DNA from: Scatosoma sp048465415
GTDB lineage: Bacteria; Bacillota; Clostridia; Christensenellales; Borkfalkiaceae
DNA: 58,663 nt
Direction: 5' to 3'
Assembly (NCBI GenBank): GCA_048465415.1
Contig: DBFWLO010000017.1
Span: 1-58,663 of the forward strand
The position numbers and the translations under genes are program-made. Under the pieces are notes generated by a model. That model worked only from the letters and a program-made list of their open reading frames with translations, was not told the DNA's origin and searched no databases. Positions 17,757 through 25,974 of the stretch are shown in pieces (within the stretch, counting starts at the first letter, position 1; the number at the start of each line of letters is the position of its first letter).

Positions 17757-18590
17757 ATGAATAAAGAAAAGATATTCAAAGGCGCCATGCTGGCGATCGC
17801 CGTTTTCGTGCTTTTTATCGTGCTCGTACCGCTGTTGTGGATGATTATTTCCGCATTCAAAAGCAGGGAAGAAGTGCTTCCGACGGAGTTTATTCTTTTT
17901 CCGTCCGGATGGCGGGCGGATAATTTTGCGAAAGTCTTTAAAAAATACTCGGACATCGATTTCATGTCCAGTTATCTCATGACTCTTTTGGTCGCGGCTG
18001 CGGGCATGATTTTCTCGCTCGTCGTCAATTCGATGGCCGGCTACGCCTTCGCGCGGGTGAACTTTCCTTTAAAGAAGTTCTTTTGGGCGTACGTCATTTT
18101 CCAGATGTTCATTCCGGGCATTTCCATTCTCATCACGTCCATCAAAGTCGCCTCGGCCCTGCGCATGATGAACACCTTTTGGGTGCTGGTGCTCCCCGGT
18201 ATAGCGAACGGTTACAACGTATTCTATTTCCGGCAGTTCTTTTTAGGAATTCCGCGCGGCTATGAGGAAGCCGCGTCCATCGACGGACTCGGCCGGTTCG
18301 GTATTTATCGCCGCATTTTCGTACCCATGTCCGCGACGCCCCTCATCATCATCGGCGCGAGCGTGTTCATGGGTTATTGGAACAGCTATCTCTGGCCCAG
18401 CCTCACGGTGACGAACAACGTAGGAATGAAACAGATCATGCAGGTGCTGATCATTCTCCGTTCCCGCTACCGGGGCGATTACGGAGTCGTGGTGGCCGGG
18501 ACGATCATCTCGGTGACGGGCCCGCTGCTGATTTTTGCCTTCGCGCAGAAATATATCGTACAGGGCGTCACGATTTCGGGAATCAAATAA
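17757..18590 (+). CDS. CUT1 sugar ABC transporter permease, MalG type
   Basis: This 277-residue second permease begins with a membrane segment, MLAIAVFVLFIVLVPLLWMI, followed by the family pattern SAFKSREEV. The EAA loop reads YEEAASIDGLGRFGIYRRIF (about residues 165-184). The C-terminus ends FAQKYIVQGVTISGIK, the usual MalG-type tail (Q+xxxxGxxxGAVK). The ribosome site GAGGAGGAAA precedes the ATG. It forms the membrane channel with the preceding gene product. The importer needs a separately encoded ATPase, for which the 36531 gene is the only candidate in this window. Confidence 0.93.
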   Translation: MNKEKIFKGAMLAIAVFVLFIVLVPLLWMIISAFKSREEVLPTEFILFPSGWRADNFAKVFKKYSDIDFMSSYLMTLLVAAAGMIFSLVVNSMAGYAFARVNFPLKKFFWAYVIFQMFIPGISILITSIKVASALRMMNTFWVLVLPGIANGYNVFYFRQFFLGIPRGYEEAASIDGLGRFGIYRRIFVPMSATPLIIIGASVFMGYWNSYLWPSLTVTNNVGMKQIMQVLIILRSRYRGDYGVVVAGTIISVTGPLLIFAFAQKYIVQGVTISGIK

Positions 18591-18625
18591 ATTTATCAAA
18601 AAACATAACAAAGACAGGAGGTCTT

Positions 18626-19711
18626 ATGGAGAACGAAACTCTTACCCGCTTATATATGCCCAGACGCGGAAAACGCCGCCGCATATCCAGCTACGATCGC
18701 ACGGGCGCCAACGCCGACTGGCTTCACGTCCCGCCGCGCGAAACGCTGGACTTTGCCCGCTTTGAGGGCGAAGGCGTCGTCGAGCATATCTGGATCACGA
18801 TGGCCAATTACGATCGAAAGGAGGAGTTTCTGCTCCGTAAAGTAGTCCTGCGCGTCTATTGGGACGACGAAGAGACGCCGAGCGTCGAGGCGCCGATGGG
18901 AGACTTTTTCGGCATGGGCCACGCGACGAGCAAAAATTACGTCTCCGCGCCCTTGCAGATGAGTCCGGAGGACGGAAAGGGCTTCAACAGCTGGTGGCAG
19001 ATGCCGTTCCGCAAAGGTTTCCGTTTTTCCGTGGAGAACGATTGCGATCTTCCCTTGCAGTTCTATTTTTACGTGGACTTCGAGGAACGGAAGGTGGAGG
19101 AGGACGCCCTTTATTTTCATGCCCGCTGGCACCGGGAATGTCCCACGCGCGGCGTCGCCGAGGAGGAGTTCGCCGCCCACCGCGACTGGTGTTTCGGCGG
19201 GGAGAACCGCGACGGAACGGATAATTACGTGATCCTGGAAGCGGAGGGGAAAGGGCATTACTGCGGCGCGAATATCAATATACATAATCTCAACCGCTCG
19301 GATATGTGGGATTGGCCGGGGGAGGGGGACGACATGATCTTCATCGACGGCGACGAAACGCCCACGCTGCACGGGACGGGTACGGAAGATTACGTCAATA
19401 TGGCCTGGTGCCCTCAGCAGGAATACGCCGCGCCCTATCACGGACTCCTCCTCGGCGGCGCGAGGAACTGGAAAGGGAAGATCAGTTACTATCGCTATCA
19501 TATCCTCGATCCCATCGGCTTCGAGAAGCGGATTAAAGTGACGATCGAGCACGGACACTGCAATCATCGGAGCGACGACTGGTCGTCTACGGCCTATTGG
19601 TACCAGACGGAGCCGCATAAACCGTACGAACCGATCCCGTGCTGGCAGGAACGTATGCCCGTAAGCGTACCCGCTTTGGAATGGGACGACAAAATAGAAA
19701 AGATCAAATAA
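18626..19711 (+). CDS. GH172 (DUF2961) glycoside hydrolase, probable exo-D-arabinofuranosidase
   Basis: The ATG at 18626 (after ACAGGAGG) gives 361 residues. The DUF2961/GH172 pattern is clear: RISSYDRTGANADW near the start, VEHIWITMANYD, PMGDFFGMGHA (about residues 90-100), NSWWQMPF, and above all GTGTEDYVNMAWC (about 249-261), with PYHGLL after it. GH172 members act on fructofuranosides and on alpha-D-arabinofuranosides, including mycobacterial D-arabinan. No signal peptide is present, so this enzyme would trim imported oligosaccharides in the cytoplasm. The operon also holds a DUF4185/GH183 protein and an arabinose-5-phosphate isomerase-like protein, which favours D-arabinose over fructose as the product. 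Family secure; substrate inferred. Confidence 0.88.
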   Translation: MENETLTRLYMPRRGKRRRISSYDRTGANADWLHVPPRETLDFARFEGEGVVEHIWITMANYDRKEEFLLRKVVLRVYWDDEETPSVEAPMGDFFGMGHATSKNYVSAPLQMSPEDGKGFNSWWQMPFRKGFRFSVENDCDLPLQFYFYVDFEERKVEEDALYFHARWHRECPTRGVAEEEFAAHRDWCFGGENRDGTDNYVILEAEGKGHYCGANINIHNLNRSDMWDWPGEGDDMIFIDGDETPTLHGTGTEDYVNMAWCPQQEYAAPYHGLLLGGARNWKGKISYYRYHILDPIGFEKRIKVTIEHGHCNHRSDDWSSTAYWYQTEPHKPYEPIPCWQERMPVSVPALEWDDKIEKIK

Positions 19712-19735
19712 AAGGCAAAGGACAGGAGGAAAATT

Positions 19736-22228
19736 ATGAAAAAGAAAAAATTATGGAAAAGGGCAGCGGCCGTTCTCGCAGCTTCGGCAACGATGTGCAT
19801 GATGCTCGGCACGTTTTCCGTTTACCGTGTCAACGCGGCGGCCGTCTACGGTGACGAACTCGTTTCCAACGGTTCTTTCGACGGGTACAAGGACTCGTTT
19901 AAAACGTTCGAGGAAACGAACCCCGGCGATACGGCGGCGATCCCTTATACCGACTACGCGGGAAGAAAATACGACGTATACTGCGGCTCGGATACCAACG
20001 GCGGCAGCGGTACGTTCGTAAAAACGCCGGCCGGGGAGACGTATGCGCGGCTTTGCTACGACGGCGCGGCCGCCGGGGATTCCATGTCTTTTTGGGTACA
20101 GCCCGGCTATCTCCCCGCCGGTACCTACACGGTGCGGGCGAATATAGAACTCGTGGGATTTTCCACCGGGGACTGCTTCGCGATGAAATATAACGGCGCG
20201 ACGCCCGAAAAGAGCATTTTTAACGCCGCCGATTACGAAACGCTCCCCGCTTCCGCCGTAACGGGCGCGAAAGTGATCGAATATACGGTGACGATCGATA
20301 CGGGGACGGAATTTCCGGCCACGATGTTCTGGCTTTTTCATAAAAAGACGGCCGGGATCGAAGCGCATATTTACGATATTTCCTACCTGAACGCGGAGGG
20401 GAAAACCGCCTACCGGAACGATTTTTCCGAGCCCTTCGATCGCATCAGCGCCGTGGACATTCCTTACGGCGCCTATGAAGACCGCGCTTACGGCGGCATC
20501 TACTGCGCGGCGGAGGGGCAGTTCAACACGGGCTACGGGCAGTTGGTGCGCGCGAGAACGGCGAACGGTAATACGGAAACTTATGCGCGGCTCTATGACA
20601 ACGATAAGACGAGCGAGAAAGACACGATGAGTTTTTGGTTGCAGCCCGGGCTTCTCCAAGCGGGCGATTATACGATGCATATCGATTTCCGGCTCGTGGG
20701 AAACCAAAACGCTCAGCACCTCGAATTCAACGTGGACAATACGACCACCGATCGGAAGAAACTGCTCGTCGATAGCGGGGAGGCGCTGGCGGCGATCCCC
20801 GAAAGCGACGGGATCAGGCATTTGTCCCTGGACTATACCCTGGCCGCCGATCAGCAGTTCAGCGCGCTCAACGTCTGGTTCTGGCACGGCAACGATTCCG
20901 TGCGCGAACTGAGGATCTACGAAGTGGAAATCCTCGACAAGACCACGGGCGAAGCCGTCTACCGCAACGATTTTTCCGAAGCGTTCGACGAAACGACGGC
21001 GGAGGTAGGGAGCGATAAGGGCTTCAACGATTCCGCCAACGCGAAGATCGTCAAGGAAGGGGAGAACGTCGTCCTCCGCATGGACGGCGCGGCCGCTTTC
21101 AATACTCCTTTGACGTTCGACGGCGTGGGGCTCTACCGCGTGGAAATGGACGTAAAGCCTTCCGAAGATTATACGGGGAAACTTTCCTTCTTCTTCGCGG
21201 CGGCGGACGGTCTCTATAATTCGGCTACCGCGACGGTGGCCTCGAAAAAGAGCGATTTCGAATTTCTCGACGATTCCCCGCTCGAAGGCTACGTGCATTA
21301 CAGTACGACGATTCTCGTCAATAACTTTATGATTCCGCACGTTTTAAGCCTCTACACGATGAAAACCGGCGCGGGCAGCGTGACGGTGGATAACCTCAGC
21401 GTGAAAAAGAAAGAGAACAGTGTCCTCACGCACACCACCCCCCAAACGGAGGGACTCGAATTCAACGATCTCGTGTTGGGCGGCGATTTCGAATATCTTT
21501 CCGAGGGATATACGTTCGTATCGGAGCCGGACGAGAGCAGCTATTTCTGGGGCAGTTCGCCTTACGATTCTCCGGGAAAGATCGTCGATCTGGGCGGCAA
21601 TAAGGTCCTGAAAATAGCTTACGATCCCCAAGACGCCGACAAGCAGACCAATCGCTGGGCGAGCGCGTTCGTATTCCTCGATACGGCGAAGTTCAACACG
21701 GAGGATATTTTCACTCTTTCCTACAAATATAAGTACGAAGGGAAGAGCGGTTTCGATCCGGGGATCGGCTTGCAGGTGACGTTCATCGGCGCCACGGGCG
21801 CGGAACATCTCGTGCAGTATCTTTGGTACGATGCCCTGCAAGAGACGAGCGGCATCAACACCAACGAATGGCCGTATGCCGTCAAAGATCTGCAAGACGG
21901 CTGGAAACAGGTGACGCTCACTTTCAAAATGGACTCCGGCTTTATCAGTCAGGTGGACAGCATCAGATTTCTGAATTATAACAACTGCGATAAAGACGTG
22001 GTGTTGTATGTGGACGACGTGGAATACGGCGTGTGGAAAACGCCCTCGCAGGGCGGGGACGACAGCGGTTCGGATAGTTCCGGCGGCAGCGGCGGGGGAA
22101 CTTCCGCTCCCACCGAAACGGGCTGCAAAAATTCGAAGGGCTGCGGTTCGAGCTTCGCGGCGCTTGGAAGCCTTTCCGCGGTCGCGGCGGTCGCCGTCGT
22201 ACTTTTGAAAAAGAGAAAGGATCGGTAA
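19736..22228 (+). CDS. Surface protein with tandem carbohydrate-binding-like modules and a Cys-type anchor
   Basis: This 830-residue exported protein has a signal peptide (about 1-36, ending VNAA). Two homologous beta-sandwich-like modules follow (about 45-220 and 235-410). Both contain ETYARL, then MSFW(V/L)QPG, and both end with AYRNDFSE or VYRNDFSE. A further module lies at about 410-560. A CBM4/9-like module (about 570-760) starts NDLVLGGDFEYLSEGY and ends VVLYVDDVEYGVW. The C-terminus is a Gly/Ser/Asp linker, GCKNSKGC, a hydrophobic segment and LLKKRKDR. No catalytic motif was seen. Its place between the GH172 and GH183 genes suggests that it holds the polymer at the cell surface. Confidence 0.8.
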   Translation: MKKKKLWKRAAAVLAASATMCMMLGTFSVYRVNAAAVYGDELVSNGSFDGYKDSFKTFEETNPGDTAAIPYTDYAGRKYDVYCGSDTNGGSGTFVKTPAGETYARLCYDGAAAGDSMSFWVQPGYLPAGTYTVRANIELVGFSTGDCFAMKYNGATPEKSIFNAADYETLPASAVTGAKVIEYTVTIDTGTEFPATMFWLFHKKTAGIEAHIYDISYLNAEGKTAYRNDFSEPFDRISAVDIPYGAYEDRAYGGIYCAAEGQFNTGYGQLVRARTANGNTETYARLYDNDKTSEKDTMSFWLQPGLLQAGDYTMHIDFRLVGNQNAQHLEFNVDNTTTDRKKLLVDSGEALAAIPESDGIRHLSLDYTLAADQQFSALNVWFWHGNDSVRELRIYEVEILDKTTGEAVYRNDFSEAFDETTAEVGSDKGFNDSANAKIVKEGENVVLRMDGAAAFNTPLTFDGVGLYRVEMDVKPSEDYTGKLSFFFAAADGLYNSATATVASKKSDFEFLDDSPLEGYVHYSTTILVNNFMIPHVLSLYTMKTGAGSVTVDNLSVKKKENSVLTHTTPQTEGLEFNDLVLGGDFEYLSEGYTFVSEPDESSYFWGSSPYDSPGKIVDLGGNKVLKIAYDPQDADKQTNRWASAFVFLDTAKFNTEDIFTLSYKYKYEGKSGFDPGIGLQVTFIGATGAEHLVQYLWYDALQETSGINTNEWPYAVKDLQDGWKQVTLTFKMDSGFISQVDSIRFLNYNNCDKDVVLYVDDVEYGVWKTPSQGGDDSGSDSSGGSGGGTSAPTETGCKNSKGCGSSFAALGSLSAVAAVAVVLLKKRKDR

Positions 22229-22230
22229 TC

Positions 22231-23466
22231 ATGAAAAATAAGTGGCTCAAAGGTATATTCACCGCGTTCCTCTCGGCGTTTCTGACGCTGGGAGGGTGCT
22301 CCGGCGCGCCGGGAGACAGCGATACGGGCGGCGAAAGCGGTACGAGCGGCGGAGGAACAAATTTTGTGGAAGAAAATTCTCTCGTGAAATCGGTGACGGC
22401 GATGGGCTCGGTCACCGGCTCAAAATCGCCATGGAACGACACGCTCACGGGCGCGGGCGTCGCGGGCACCGATCTCGGGATCCCCGTCTACGACACGAAA
22501 AATCAGCGTATGCTCCTCTTTTACGGAGATACGTTCAGCGGGCAGAATAAGGGGGAGGGATCGGGGTATAACGATTGGCGGAGCAACGTCTGCGCCTATT
22601 CCGCGGATCTCGATCTTTCCGACGGTCTCACGCTCGACGGCTGGATCACCCGCGAGGGCAGGGAACAGGCCAAACAGCTGATTCCGAGCGTCAAGACGGA
22701 TAATTATGAGATCACGACCATTCCCACCGGCGCAGTGGAGATCGGCGGCGATATTTACGTCTTCTATATGTCCGTTCGTCATTGGGGCGCCAACGGCGAA
22801 TGGACGGTGAACTACTGCGGGCTCGTCAAATCGACGGACGGCGGAGAAAATTACAGCCGCGTCGACGGGGTGTATTTCACGGGGATCAAAGACACGATCA
22901 CGGCGGAACTGACGGGCGCGGCAGCGGCGGACGTGAAAGCGCATTACGCCCCCGGGCTCTGTCAGGTCTATCCGCTCGTCGTCGGGGAGTACGTCTATTG
23001 CTACGGCATCGAGGGCGGGCGATTCGGGGGCGTGCAGCTCGCGAGGGTAAAAAAGGCCGATTTCGAAAACTTCGACGAATACGAATATTATACGGGCAGA
23101 GACGAGACGGGAAATCCCCTGTTCGTAAAAGGAGCGGAGGGCAGAAAAATCCTCGTCGGGACGGAGAATAAAAGTTCGTATATCCTCGACGCGCCCGCGG
23201 GCGAGATGTGCGTGATGTATAACCGATACCTCGGCAAATATATGACGATTTACCAGCGTTCCACGGTGATGATTCTGCGCACGAGCGAAACGCCCTGGGG
23301 AGAATGGAGCGAAGCGGTCGAATTGGTGGGCTACGACGATTTCAACGCCATGTACTGCGGTTTTATGCACGAAAAATATACCGAGCAGGACGGAAAGATC
23401 GTTTACTTTATGATGTCTTACTGGTGGGACTACGAAAGTATTCTCATGAAAATGGAATTATATTGA
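22231..23466 (+). CDS. DUF4185/GH183-family lipoprotein, probable endo-D-arabinanase
   Basis: This 411-residue lipoprotein has the signal sequence ending FLTLGGC (Cys at about 23) and a Gly/Ser-rich linker. The propeller carries the blocks typical of DUF4185 proteins: GTDLGIPVYD, LLFYGDTFSG (about 95-104), DWRSNVCAYS, EITTIPTGAVEIGGDIYVFY and MSVRHWGANGEWTVNY, then PWGEWSEAVEL near the end. DUF4185 proteins include the GH183 endo-D-arabinofuranases that cut mycobacterial D-arabinan. Being outside and anchored, this one would open the polymer, and the importer and cytosolic GH172 would do the rest. The start at 22231 is three bases after the previous stop. Family call good; endo-activity inferred. 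Confidence 0.82.
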   Translation: MKNKWLKGIFTAFLSAFLTLGGCSGAPGDSDTGGESGTSGGGTNFVEENSLVKSVTAMGSVTGSKSPWNDTLTGAGVAGTDLGIPVYDTKNQRMLLFYGDTFSGQNKGEGSGYNDWRSNVCAYSADLDLSDGLTLDGWITREGREQAKQLIPSVKTDNYEITTIPTGAVEIGGDIYVFYMSVRHWGANGEWTVNYCGLVKSTDGGENYSRVDGVYFTGIKDTITAELTGAAAADVKAHYAPGLCQVYPLVVGEYVYCYGIEGGRFGGVQLARVKKADFENFDEYEYYTGRDETGNPLFVKGAEGRKILVGTENKSSYILDAPAGEMCVMYNRYLGKYMTIYQRSTVMILRTSETPWGEWSEAVELVGYDDFNAMYCGFMHEKYTEQDGKIVYFMMSYWWDYESILMKMELY

Positions 23467-23477
23467 GGAACAGAAAA

Positions 23478-24059
23478 ATGCTGAAAGAAGTGATGAAAAA
23501 AGAGCGGGACGCGATCGAAGAACTGATCGGGCTGGGGAGCGCGGGCTACGAAGAAGCGGTGGAGATTTTGGCCGCCTGTAAAGGGAAGCTGGTCTTTATG
23601 GGCGTGGGAAAAAGCGGACATATCGGTGAAAAATTAGCGGCGACGTTCTCGTCGCTGGGAGTTCCCGCTTTTTTCGTCCATTCGACGGAGGCGATGCACG
23701 GGGATTTGGGAATGATAGAATCCCGCGACGTCGCGATCCTCATTTCCAACAGCGGCAATACGCAGGAGGTGCTGCAAAACGTGGAACCTCTCAGACGCAA
23801 CGGCGTAAAGACGGTGGCGTTTACTTCGGGCGCGGAGAGCAAACTGGCAAAGGCCTGCGATTATCGGATTCTGTATCCGAACCTTGCGGAAGCGGACGCG
23901 CTTTGCCTGGCGCCGACCGTGTCGAGCACGCTGACTCTGGTGCTTGGCGACGCCATCGCCTGCGAGCTTTCCGCTCGAAAGAATTTTACCCGGGAAGATT
24001 TTCACCGCTATCACCCCAACGGGGCACTGGGCGCGAAATTGCGTGAAGAAGGAAAATGA
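23478..24059 (+). CDS. SIS-domain arabinose-5-phosphate isomerase (KdsD/KpsF/GutQ type, no CBS domains)
   Basis: The ATG at 23478 gives a 193-residue SIS-only protein. The active-site pattern of D-arabinose-5-phosphate isomerases is complete: FMGVGKSGHIGEKLAATF with Lys45, STEAMHGDLGM with His74, ILISNSGNTQE, and HPNGALG with His179 (HPGGALG in most members). Family enzymes interconvert D-arabinose 5-phosphate and D-ribulose 5-phosphate. The usual CBS pair is absent, as in some short active homologues. There are no KDO or capsule genes nearby, so a catabolic role fits: it would take arabinose 5-phosphate made by the next gene's kinase and pass ribulose 5-phosphate to the pentose phosphate pathway. 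6-phospho-3-hexuloisomerase is a less likely alternative. Confidence 0.85.
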   Translation: MLKEVMKKERDAIEELIGLGSAGYEEAVEILAACKGKLVFMGVGKSGHIGEKLAATFSSLGVPAFFVHSTEAMHGDLGMIESRDVAILISNSGNTQEVLQNVEPLRRNGVKTVAFTSGAESKLAKACDYRILYPNLAEADALCLAPTVSSTLTLVLGDAIACELSARKNFTREDFHRYHPNGALGAKLREEGK

Positions 24060-24060
24060 A

Positions 24061-24978
24061 ATGGCAAAGATAACGGTGGTGGGTTCGTTTGTGACGGACA
24101 TCGTAGCGAGAATGGAGAAATACCCCGAAGCGGGCGAAACGGTGCTCGGGCAGAGCGTGGGGTATTATCCGGGCGGAAAGGGCGCAAACCAGTGCGTGGC
24201 GGTGGCTCGTCTCGGGGGAGACACGGAGATGTGCGGCATGCTCGGCTCGGACTCGAACGGAGAGGGGTTTCGCGAAATTTTACGCGCGGAAGGAATCAAG
24301 AGCGATCATGTATTTTCGTGCGAGTTCCCTACCGCCGTGGCGCAGATTCAGATCGACGCATGGGGACAGAACCGGATCTGCGTCATTCCCTCGGCCAATT
24401 ATCGATTCGGGTTTGAAGAACTTGATAAACTCGACGAAACCGTGAAAAAGACAAAACTGCTCCTTTTACAGCTGGAACTTCGTTTAGACGTGACGCGGGA
24501 ACTCATTCGTCGGGCATACGGCTACGGCGTGAAAATACTCTTGAATCCCGCGCCGGCGGTGAGGCTCGAAGCGGAGATATTGCGCATGATCGAATATCTG
24601 ACGCCGAACGAGAAAGAACTTTCGCTGTTGACGGGGGAAGAAACGGAAAGCGAGGAAGGAGTAGAACGCGCCGCGAAGCTGCTGCGCGAAAAAGGCGTGA
24701 GTTGCGTAGTGACGACGGCGGGAGCGAAAGGGGCGTACATATACGACGCGAACGGCGGGAGATGGATAAGAGGATTTAAGGTGAAAGCGGTGGACACGGT
24801 AGCGGCGGGAGACAGCTTCAACGGCGCGCTGGCCGTGGCGCTGACGGAAGGGAAAAATATAGACGAGGCGGCCGCGTTCGCCAACGCCGTAGGCGCCTTG
24901 ACCGTGCAAAAGCAGGGCGCGATTCCTTCCTTGCCTTACCGGGCGGAAGTGGAAAAGTTTCTCCGCGAAAATTCATAA
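24061..24978 (+). CDS. Ribokinase-like PfkB-family sugar kinase
   Basis: The ATG at 24061 lies one base after the isomerase stop. The 305-residue protein has both PfkB signatures: YYPGGKGANQCVAVARLGG (about 36-54) and DTVAAGDSFNGALAVAL, with the catalytic base at Asp251. TPNEKELSLLTGEE and VVTTAGAKGAYIY are standard ribokinase blocks. Ribokinases phosphorylate ribose at O5, and some also accept D-arabinose. Placed directly behind an arabinose-5-phosphate isomerase-like gene and GH172/GH183 enzymes, it probably makes D-arabinose 5-phosphate. It is the last gene of the operon. Family certain; the substrate is inferred from neighbours. Confidence 0.9.
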   Translation: MAKITVVGSFVTDIVARMEKYPEAGETVLGQSVGYYPGGKGANQCVAVARLGGDTEMCGMLGSDSNGEGFREILRAEGIKSDHVFSCEFPTAVAQIQIDAWGQNRICVIPSANYRFGFEELDKLDETVKKTKLLLLQLELRLDVTRELIRRAYGYGVKILLNPAPAVRLEAEILRMIEYLTPNEKELSLLTGEETESEEGVERAAKLLREKGVSCVVTTAGAKGAYIYDANGGRWIRGFKVKAVDTVAAGDSFNGALAVALTEGKNIDEAAAFANAVGALTVQKQGAIPSLPYRAEVEKFLRENS

Positions 24979-25008
24979 TCGCAAAACGCTTAGACCGCTG
25001 ATAAACGA

Positions 25009-25060
25009 AAAGCCCGCCCGCCGACAGGAAAAATCCTGCCGACAGGCGGGCGTATTTGTC
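25009..25060 (+). terminator. GC-rich hairpin between convergent genes (possible terminator)
   Basis: GCCCGCC (25012-25018) pairs with GGCGGGC (25045-25051), with a further inner pairing of CAGGA and TCCTG around an AAAA loop and some mismatches between. Only a weak T-run follows, but an A-run lies upstream. It sits between the kinase gene and the oppositely oriented SRAP gene and could end both transcripts. Confidence 0.55.
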
Positions 25061-25064
25061 GATA

Positions 25065-25628
25065 CTACGAATAATCGAGAAGTTCCGAAGGATAATCCCG
25101 ACGCATGTAATCGAAGGCGAAATCTATGTCGCTCAGCCAGGCCTCGATCCCGTTTTCGTCCACGAGAATGGGAATCCGGTTATGAAACTGAGCGACGGGC
25201 GGCGTCGCTTCCTTAGTCAGAATGATAAACGGATTTTTGTCGCGCAGACGTTTATAAAATCCGCCGAGAAATAAAGGTTTATGGTCGGGACGATGAAATA
25301 AATATTTATGCTTGTCGGGCGACCATTCGTAGAAACCGTTGGCGGGAAGAAGACAGCGGCGTTCAAAAAAATCCTGCCGGAACATATTCTTTTCAGTCAC
25401 CGTCTCCGAGCGCGCATTGATGATTACGCCTTTATCGTTGAATTTATCGTAACCCCATTCGAGCCGCTCCGCCTTTACCCGGCCGTTTTTCCAAACGAGC
25501 GCGGGCACGGCGTCGGTGGGGAAAATCTCCCCCGCGTACTGCCGTTCGTAAACGCGGGTACCGTCCATGTCTTTGAAAAGGGATTCCATATAGGGATCGC
25601 CGAGATTGAGTTCAAATCTTCCGCACAT
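25065..25628 (-). CDS. yedK: SRAP-family abasic-site DNA-protein crosslink protein (YedK/HMCES)
   Basis: This 187-residue protein begins MCGRF; after removal of Met, Cys2 is the residue that SRAP proteins use to form a thiazolidine crosslink with an abasic site in single-stranded DNA. The other active-site blocks are present: INARSET, RRCLLPANGFYEW (Glu of the EW pair) and FHNRIP, with the conserved His. It protects abasic sites during replication and acts in the cytoplasm on DNA. It stands alone and faces the sugar operon. It is slightly shorter than E. coli YedK. A housekeeping or DNA-damage role is expected; no LexA-type box was recognised nearby. Confidence 0.92.
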   Translation of the reverse strand: MCGRFELNLGDPYMESLFKDMDGTRVYERQYAGEIFPTDAVPALVWKNGRVKAERLEWGYDKFNDKGVIINARSETVTEKNMFRQDFFERRCLLPANGFYEWSPDKHKYLFHRPDHKPLFLGGFYKRLRDKNPFIILTKEATPPVAQFHNRIPILVDENGIEAWLSDIDFAFDYMRRDYPSELLDYS

Positions 25629-25720
25629 AATTCACCTCCCTTTCAGTATACACCTTTGGGAGAATTTTTACAAATATTTATCGCCCCCAGAAAGAAAGTT
25701 ATAAAATATGAATTTGGATA

Positions 25721-25749
25721 TTGACTTAAAAAGAAAATTATGGTATACT
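25721..25749 (+). promoter_or_regulatory. Near-consensus extended promoter with no clear gene behind it
   Basis: TTGACT (25721-25726), a 17-bp spacer and TATACT (25744-25749) preceded by TGG form an extended -10 promoter. It is almost the same as the dnd promoter at 29861 (both have TTGACTTAAA and TGRTATACTT). No credible coding gene starts within the following 200 bases. Confidence 0.8.
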
Positions 25750-25756
25750 TTTTAAA

Positions 25757-25895
25757 GAGAAAAGATCGGGGATCAGCGGGAAGAATATGAAAAACTTCTT
25801 TCCCGGTTCCGGGTGAATAAAAATTGTGCGAAAAAGCTCGTCAAGACGGAAAGAAACGAGTTCCGCTCCGATCCCTTTGCTTAGGGAAACAGCTT
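25757..25895 (+). ncRNA. Possible small transcript or gene remnant (uncharacterised)
   Basis: This is what lies behind the promoter at 25721. There are short self-complementary stretches (CCCGG/CCGGG near 25803-25816, and GGGATC near 25768 with GATCCC near 25871), which could pair across the segment. A stop-free frame reads REEYEKLLSRFRVNKNCAKK and ends in a TAG near 25884, but it has no start codon and a stop just upstream, so it may be the tail of a lost gene. A T-run (TTTTTT) near 25894 could be an end point. I cannot name an RNA family. Confidence 0.25.
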
Positions 25896-25921
25896 TTTTG
25901 CGCGGGTGGCGGAAATAAAGT

Positions 25922-25950
25922 TTGACGATTGATATAATAGTTTTTAAAAT
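25922..25950 (+). promoter_or_regulatory. Probable promoter of the InlB-repeat lipoprotein gene
   Basis: TTGACG (25922-25927), 17 bp and TAAAAT (25945-25950) lie just before the lipoprotein gene at 25975. A tempting TATAAT at 25933-25938 is only five bases after the -35 box and so is not its partner. Confidence 0.55.
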
Positions 25951-25974
25951 TATGAAAAGTGCGGGAACAAAAAA

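Noticed and set aside
18626..19711. Fructan (difructose anhydride) use as the role of the GH172 gene.
   Set aside because: Possible for the family, but a DUF4185/GH183 protein, an A5P isomerase-like protein and a ribokinase-like kinase in the same operon fit D-arabinose better, and no fructokinase or other fructan enzyme is present. Kept as an alternative only.
25756..25884. A small protein after the orphan promoter.
   Set aside because: The open frame has no start codon or ribosome site and a stop lies directly upstream. The only ATG nearby gives nine residues.
25922..25938. TTGACG and TATAAT read as one promoter.
   Set aside because: The boxes are five bases apart, far too close. TAAAAT at 25945-25950 has the proper 17-bp spacing.
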